Assembly: GCA_003508835.1 (NCBI GenBank) | Contig: PUFA01000171.1 | Span: 1,430,501-1,494,500, forward strand | Direction of reading: 5' to 3' | Origin: Eonycteris spelaea | Taxonomy: Eukaryota; Chordata; Mammalia; Chiroptera; Pteropodidae | Length of the DNA stretch: 64,000 bases | In this document: positions 59,483 to 64,000 of the stretch, piece after piece | Numbering within the stretch: position 1 is the stretch's first letter | How the letters are laid out: each line of letters opens with the position of its first letter | Made by a program: the position numbers and the translations under genes | Notes under the pieces: generated by a model | The model's input: the letters and a program-made list of their open reading frames with translations, nothing else | What the model was told of the DNA's origin: nothing | The model's database searches: none

Positions 59483-62012
59483 TCCCTTCTAATTGGGGAG
59501 TGAACATTTGAATAAGGCTAATAATTCCAATACAGGATTTTACATTTGAATATTTTATACAAAAAGATTATGCAATGATCATAAGCTGTTTTTGTCTGTC
59601 CAGTCTATTCTCCATTCTCTTCTGATTTACCTCAGCAATAGCAGCTGCTCAAGTAAAAGCATGAATGAATGAATGAATGAATAGAAAAGGTTTACAGATA
59701 AGAAGATAATTGAGCCAATGAAAATGATACCAATCTCACTTTATATCAAATAATGGTAGAACCAAGTGTCTTTTACAATAAAAAAAAAATATGTTATTTC
59801 AAAAAGAAAACGCTCCAGTGCAGCTTTAACCAATAGTAAAGAACTACTTTTTCTATTCGGTTTCATATCTAACAGCCAAATAATATCATCCTAACATTTC
59901 CTTGCATAAAAGTTTAAAATGAGAGGTGTAAAAAACTAAAGACACTTATCAAATCTCTGAAGGTATGTTTCTCCAAATACAATAGCAAAAATTCATTTAA
60001 AGTAAGAAATTATTTATCAGTGAAATGATTATCAATGAAAACCATGACATTGCAAACCCTGTTTTTACATTGGAAAGAAAACTAAAATAATATTTCAAGT
60101 ATTTTAAAAATATCACAGTAAAATGTATGTTTTTCTAGGTGTTTTTATACCTTTGAAACAAAAGAAAAAAAGGCTCAAGGCCCACTTCATTCTTTGTTCA
60201 GAACAAAGTGTGTTTTGTCTACTAAAAAAATAAATGAACAATAATCTCCAAGAAATCATCTTGACCAGCATTAATGACTAGTTTGGTAGTTAACAGCCCG
60301 AGGCACAGCCAGAGGCCATTAAGGCTCTTGGAGGGGAAAGAGGGTTGGGGGATTGTGGTTTACCAGCAATTAACTATAGATATGAATCAAAACTTTCTAA
60401 GAAAAGAGATAAAAGTTACTCTGGATGATTCTTTCTGTGTTTATCTTTGCATACACCCCTCCTCCCTCTCTTGTAATAAATAGGAAAAGAGGATGCTGTT
60501 ATCAATTCACAAACCAGGTTGGATTGGAAATAATTCATTTAATGAAATGGGGACGCTCAGGGGACCAATTAATGCCTTTTCAAGCTTAGACTATACAGCT
60601 ATAAGAACCACTTTAAATAAAAAAAAAAATTGTCTAACACATTAGTTGATTGTTGGTGAATTGAAACTCAATCATGAGATCATAAGGATTTTTTGGAGCT
60701 TTTTTTTTTTCAGTTTTTAATCCTATCTCAATAAAGGTAAATACATAAGGATTATAAATAAACAAATCTGAAGTAATATAGATTGGGGAACCTCAAGAGG
60801 GTCAGGAGATAATGAAGATTATACCTCAATATTGGGATTATGATGTTAGTTCTTTATTTCAATAAAAGTGGATAGAGATCTTTCATATCAGGGACAGGGC
60901 TTAGCTGTAAGGACAAAGTAATCTTCTGGGAATTATGAATACAGGCTTGACATCATTTTTATTGGATGGCTGATGAACTGGAAAACTCCAGGATAGCCAG
61001 GCTTTAATTTGTAATCTTAATTTTCATATAAATCGGTACATTTCAGGGGGAGGGAGTGAGGGTTGTGGGGGACTTTGATGCTTGCAAGCCTTGTGGTAAT
61101 AAGACAGTGTGGCTGCAGTACTAACTCATCCAGTCTCTGATTCTGTCTTTTCTTCTATCCATCTGTCTTCCATCTTTACATCTATCATTTAAAGAAATTT
61201 ACAGCCTGCAAATACCAGAGAAACTAATGTTAGTGCAATCTTCCCTCCATCTCTTGGAATGATCTATAGTAATCTACTTATCATAGATATGCATACTATA
61301 GTGTACAATAATTTAGTTTTCAGCCAGGAAAATGACTGCAATTATTTTGCAAACATGTATTGATAAGATTCTTTTCTTTTTTTTTTTGTCTTTTTAAAAG
61401 GATCTAAGGCATGAGAGAGCACTAGTTTCCCTTCACTAAAATTATCTTGGTGTTTCCTATATATTTTTTCATATCCATAAGATTACATTGGGACAAAATT
61501 ATCAAACTAGAAACAGTAGTGATTTATTTGGTCATATAGAAAGTTGGTCCATGTATTTCTAGTACATAATGCATATGGCCTTTCTATTGTAAAAGAAGTA
61601 AAGTGCTATTGAGTGGAATATTCTAGAAATATGTTAATAAAATAGAATTTTATCTCAAGATTATTCTAGACTCTTACATCATAAGTAACATTGAATCATT
61701 ATGTAAAACTATTCTAATCGAAGAATAGTTTCGTTGAACTGACCACAGAAAACAAATAATATACAAATGTGAAATTATTTGTTCACAAACATATCTCTCT
61801 CCCACTTTCAAAAAATGCTTCTACAGCTTTTCTTTTTAATTAAAAAATTTCCAGTTGTTCTTTTGTTGTTTTTCCAGATATTTTACCCCCTGAACCAAAA
61901 ATAATATGCTTTGATATTGGCATTTTCTATATGCCTCTTTTTGCAGAAATTGTAACCTTTTGTCTCTGTTTAGGTTAGAGTAATACTATAAATATTAATC
62001 ACTAATTAATTC
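59483..62012. other. Unassigned AT-rich DNA with a (GAAT)n tract
   Basis: A (GAAT)n tract of about five units lies at 59663-59683. The block 60275-60600 contains less AT-rich, repeat-free stretches (gttaacagcccgaggcacag, ggggacgctcaggggaccaa, ttaatgccttttcaagctta) and is a weak conserved-element candidate. T run at 61377-61387. Confidence 0.4.
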
Positions 62013-62014
62013 AT

Positions 62015-62160
62015 CCATCCATCTATTCCCTGTGTCAAGCACCATATACAGTAGTAAGTATACCTATAGGATATACAGTATTTTACCTTAAGAAGCTTAT
62101 GCCTTAGTGGGGACAGAGACTTGTAACAGAAAACCCCAAGAAGACTTCCAGGGGAAAGAG
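62015..62160 (+). repeat. Ancient dispersed mammalian repeat fragment
   Basis: 'ccctgtgtcaagcaccatat', 'acagtagtaagtatacctat' and 'aagaagcttatgccttagtg' then 'gggacagagac' resemble a widespread old repeat (ctgtgccaggcactgtgc, aaggagcttacagtctagtg, gggaagacag). Family name not asserted. Confidence 0.55.
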
Positions 62161-64000
62161 ACATTGGAACTGAAATTTAAAGGCAAGAAGAGGTTAGCTA
62201 AGCAAAGCTAATGATAGGGATAAAAAATGGGATAGAACATTTGTAAAGGCAGAGCAAATGAAAGGGAATTTGGCACATGATGTGGAAATGGAATTAACAA
62301 GTGTTCGCAAAACTGAATGAGACTAGTGAGGTATAACTTGGTAAATGGTAGAACCTCAAAGGAAGAGATATTGATACAATCTTCAGCTGAAGGTATGAAT
62401 CTCTAATATAAATCCATCAACATTTTCTTGAACAACTCCAAGGATCGGAAATTCATTATAAAGAACAGCCAAATTTATTTCCAAAACTAATGTTTGGGAA
62501 ATTCCTAAAATTTTCTAGTTCTATAGAATGAGAAAGTGTGTAACATATAGCTATCCTTTCTAATTTTGTCTTCTTAAACCACACACAATATGATTAATCT
62601 CCCTTTCCTACTATTACTGAAATATCTGAAGAAACTTAGGAAGTCTTTCAAAGGTCATTTGCTTAAAACATTCCTTATTCATAACAATTTGCAAAAATTT
62701 TAGCATTCTTATTTCTCTAAAGATAAGCTCCAGATTTGTACTTTTTAAAGTGTGGCAGCTGGAGCTGAAAGTAATAGTCTATGTTACCATGATCTATAGA
62801 GAGCAGAGAGGGAATATCCAACAAACTTTTCTCACCACTATATTTCTATTATTGTGCCTAACTTGAATTAGATGTTTTGGCACTTACATTGATAATTCAT
62901 ATAGAACTTTTATTTACCTAAAATGCTAAGTCCTTGTTATGTGTGCTGTCATTTAATTTAGCCACATCTCTGCTCTCCTCTATTATGATAGTTGGGTTTT
63001 TGAACCAAAACCCAGAACATTATCTGTATTCGTATTTAAGTTCATTACTTTATCACTCCCCACGTAACAAGTACCAAGATGTCCAACATATGACACAGTG
63101 TAAAATTTGTCAAATTAGGGGAATGCAATATTATATCGAAAGACATACACACCATGAGCCACAGGTCTGGAAGCAGGGAGACTTCCAGACAAGCATCCTG
63201 TGGGATGATAGGAAATATAAAGGTTCCTGGGAAGTCATGCAACTGGAATCAGTATCTCTTGATAAAAAGCTGAAAAAAATGTGTTACCAACTTAATGACT
63301 CAGATAGCAGATTTATAGGGAGTTGGGTGGTGGGGAAAGATGTAGTTTAATGCCTAGAAACTAAGCCAAGTCAGTAATGCCCCTGGTAGTAGAAAGGAAT
63401 AAGGCCTGCTTGTAGTCTCAGGAAGTGTTGATCTGCTTGGAAGCAGCCTCATTACCATCAAATCATTCTGACATGAAGGCAAGACTAAACAAAAAGTTAA
63501 CACAAACTGACAACAAAAGTAACAAACAACAGGGATTCTCTCTAGAAAAATATACAAATATATAAAATATCACAATCTACCTTTACATCTCTAGATAGCC
63601 TTTTATTATTTTATCTGTTTATATTTATTATGTTATACTAAATAATGTATTTAGTATATATTAATACTCTGTCCATGTTACAAAAAAATCTCCCCTGAGT
63701 CTCCAATTTTGTTGAATATTTAATTTTTATATTGTTGAAGTTTTTAACATTTACCTTCTAATTTTACCATAATTCTCACACTTATTTTAATTTTAATATA
63801 GTTCCAGAGACAATGAATTCAATTCTCACAGTCAATCTTCTTGCTGTAGTCTCTTCATTTATCAAAGAATGACCAAAGTTAAAAAAAAAAAAAAAAAAGA
63901 AAGCTTGAAGACCAGAATTCCCTGAGTTCCTGTATGTTCCAAATCATTTCCTGTATGTTCAATTGCAGTTTGTCTAGGAATAAAGATTCTTGGATTACTC
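62161..64000. other. Unassigned AT-rich DNA to the window end
   Basis: An open stretch at 62934-63350 (138 codons, TTG first codon) shows no domain, no signal peptide and no splice support. A run of 18 A lies at about 63881-63898. The last 60 bases repeat 'ttcctgtatgttc' twice (63930 and 63949). Confidence 0.45.

Noticed and set aside
62934..63350. 138-codon frame, the longest besides NAA11
   Set aside because: First codon TTG, no domain, no splice or promoter context; a length like this can occur by chance in 64 kb.

Overview
This window looks like AT-rich, gene-poor nuclear DNA of a placental mammal. The evidence is the makeup of its repeats (MIR, L2, 3' ends of old L1 elements, MLT1/MaLR-type LTRs, MER5-like and Tigger-like DNA transposons, many CA/TG/GATA microsatellites), the absence of any dense coding strand, and one intact gene that is clearly a mammalian NAA10-family N-terminal acetyltransferase. 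I saw no Alu, B1/B2, carnivore tRNA-Lys SINE, cetartiodactyl SINE or horse ERE. An L1 3' end at about 13.78-13.98 kb resembles a type I associate with Laurasiatheria, so a non-carnivore laurasiathere is a tentative guess only.

The one convincing gene is at 45038-45733 (+). It is an intronless 231-codon frame that I read as NAA11 (ARD1B/ARD2), the autosomal retrocopy of X-linked NAA10. It sits behind a short GC- and CpG-rich 5' block (about 44770-45037) with an inverted CCAAT box and a perfect ETS-type palindrome. Its frame is undamaged, but it carries one extra Ile codon (residue 68) compared with the NAA10 family sequence as I remember it.

A second gene-derived sequence is a dead processed copy of RPL34 mRNA (about 6250-6680, +). 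It has a lost start codon, two stop codons and a compensating 1-base deletion and insertion.

Layout: 0-6 kb holds unassigned DNA plus an L1 3' fragment flanked by an unusual perfect 41-bp direct repeat. 6-9.2 kb holds the RPL34 pseudogene, an L2 and a Tigger-like element. 9.3-11.3 kb holds microsatellites and an L1 end. 11.3-13.8 kb is nearly repeat-free and holds a candidate conserved noncoding block. 13.8-21.9 kb holds L1, L2 and MIR relics. 22-31.8 kb is mostly unassigned, with an hAT-like relic, an AT-rich palindrome and an 87-bp tandem duplication. 31.8-36.4 kb holds two MLT1-like LTRs in opposite orientation, a MIR and an L1 end. 36.4-43 kb is mostly unassigned. 43-47 kb is the NAA11 neighbourhood between two L1 relics. 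47-64 kb holds MIR, MER5, a nested hAT-in-LTR structure and a pair of unidentified roughly 130-bp repeats.

I found no tRNA or rRNA gene, no CRISPR array, no operon and no multi-exon gene I could assemble. I do not see an undescribed multi-gene system. The most unusual items are the 41-bp-flanked insertion, the extra Ile codon in NAA11, the unidentified repeat pair, the 26.2-kb palindrome and several candidate conserved noncoding blocks. Repeat family names come from memory of consensus sequences and were not checked against a database.
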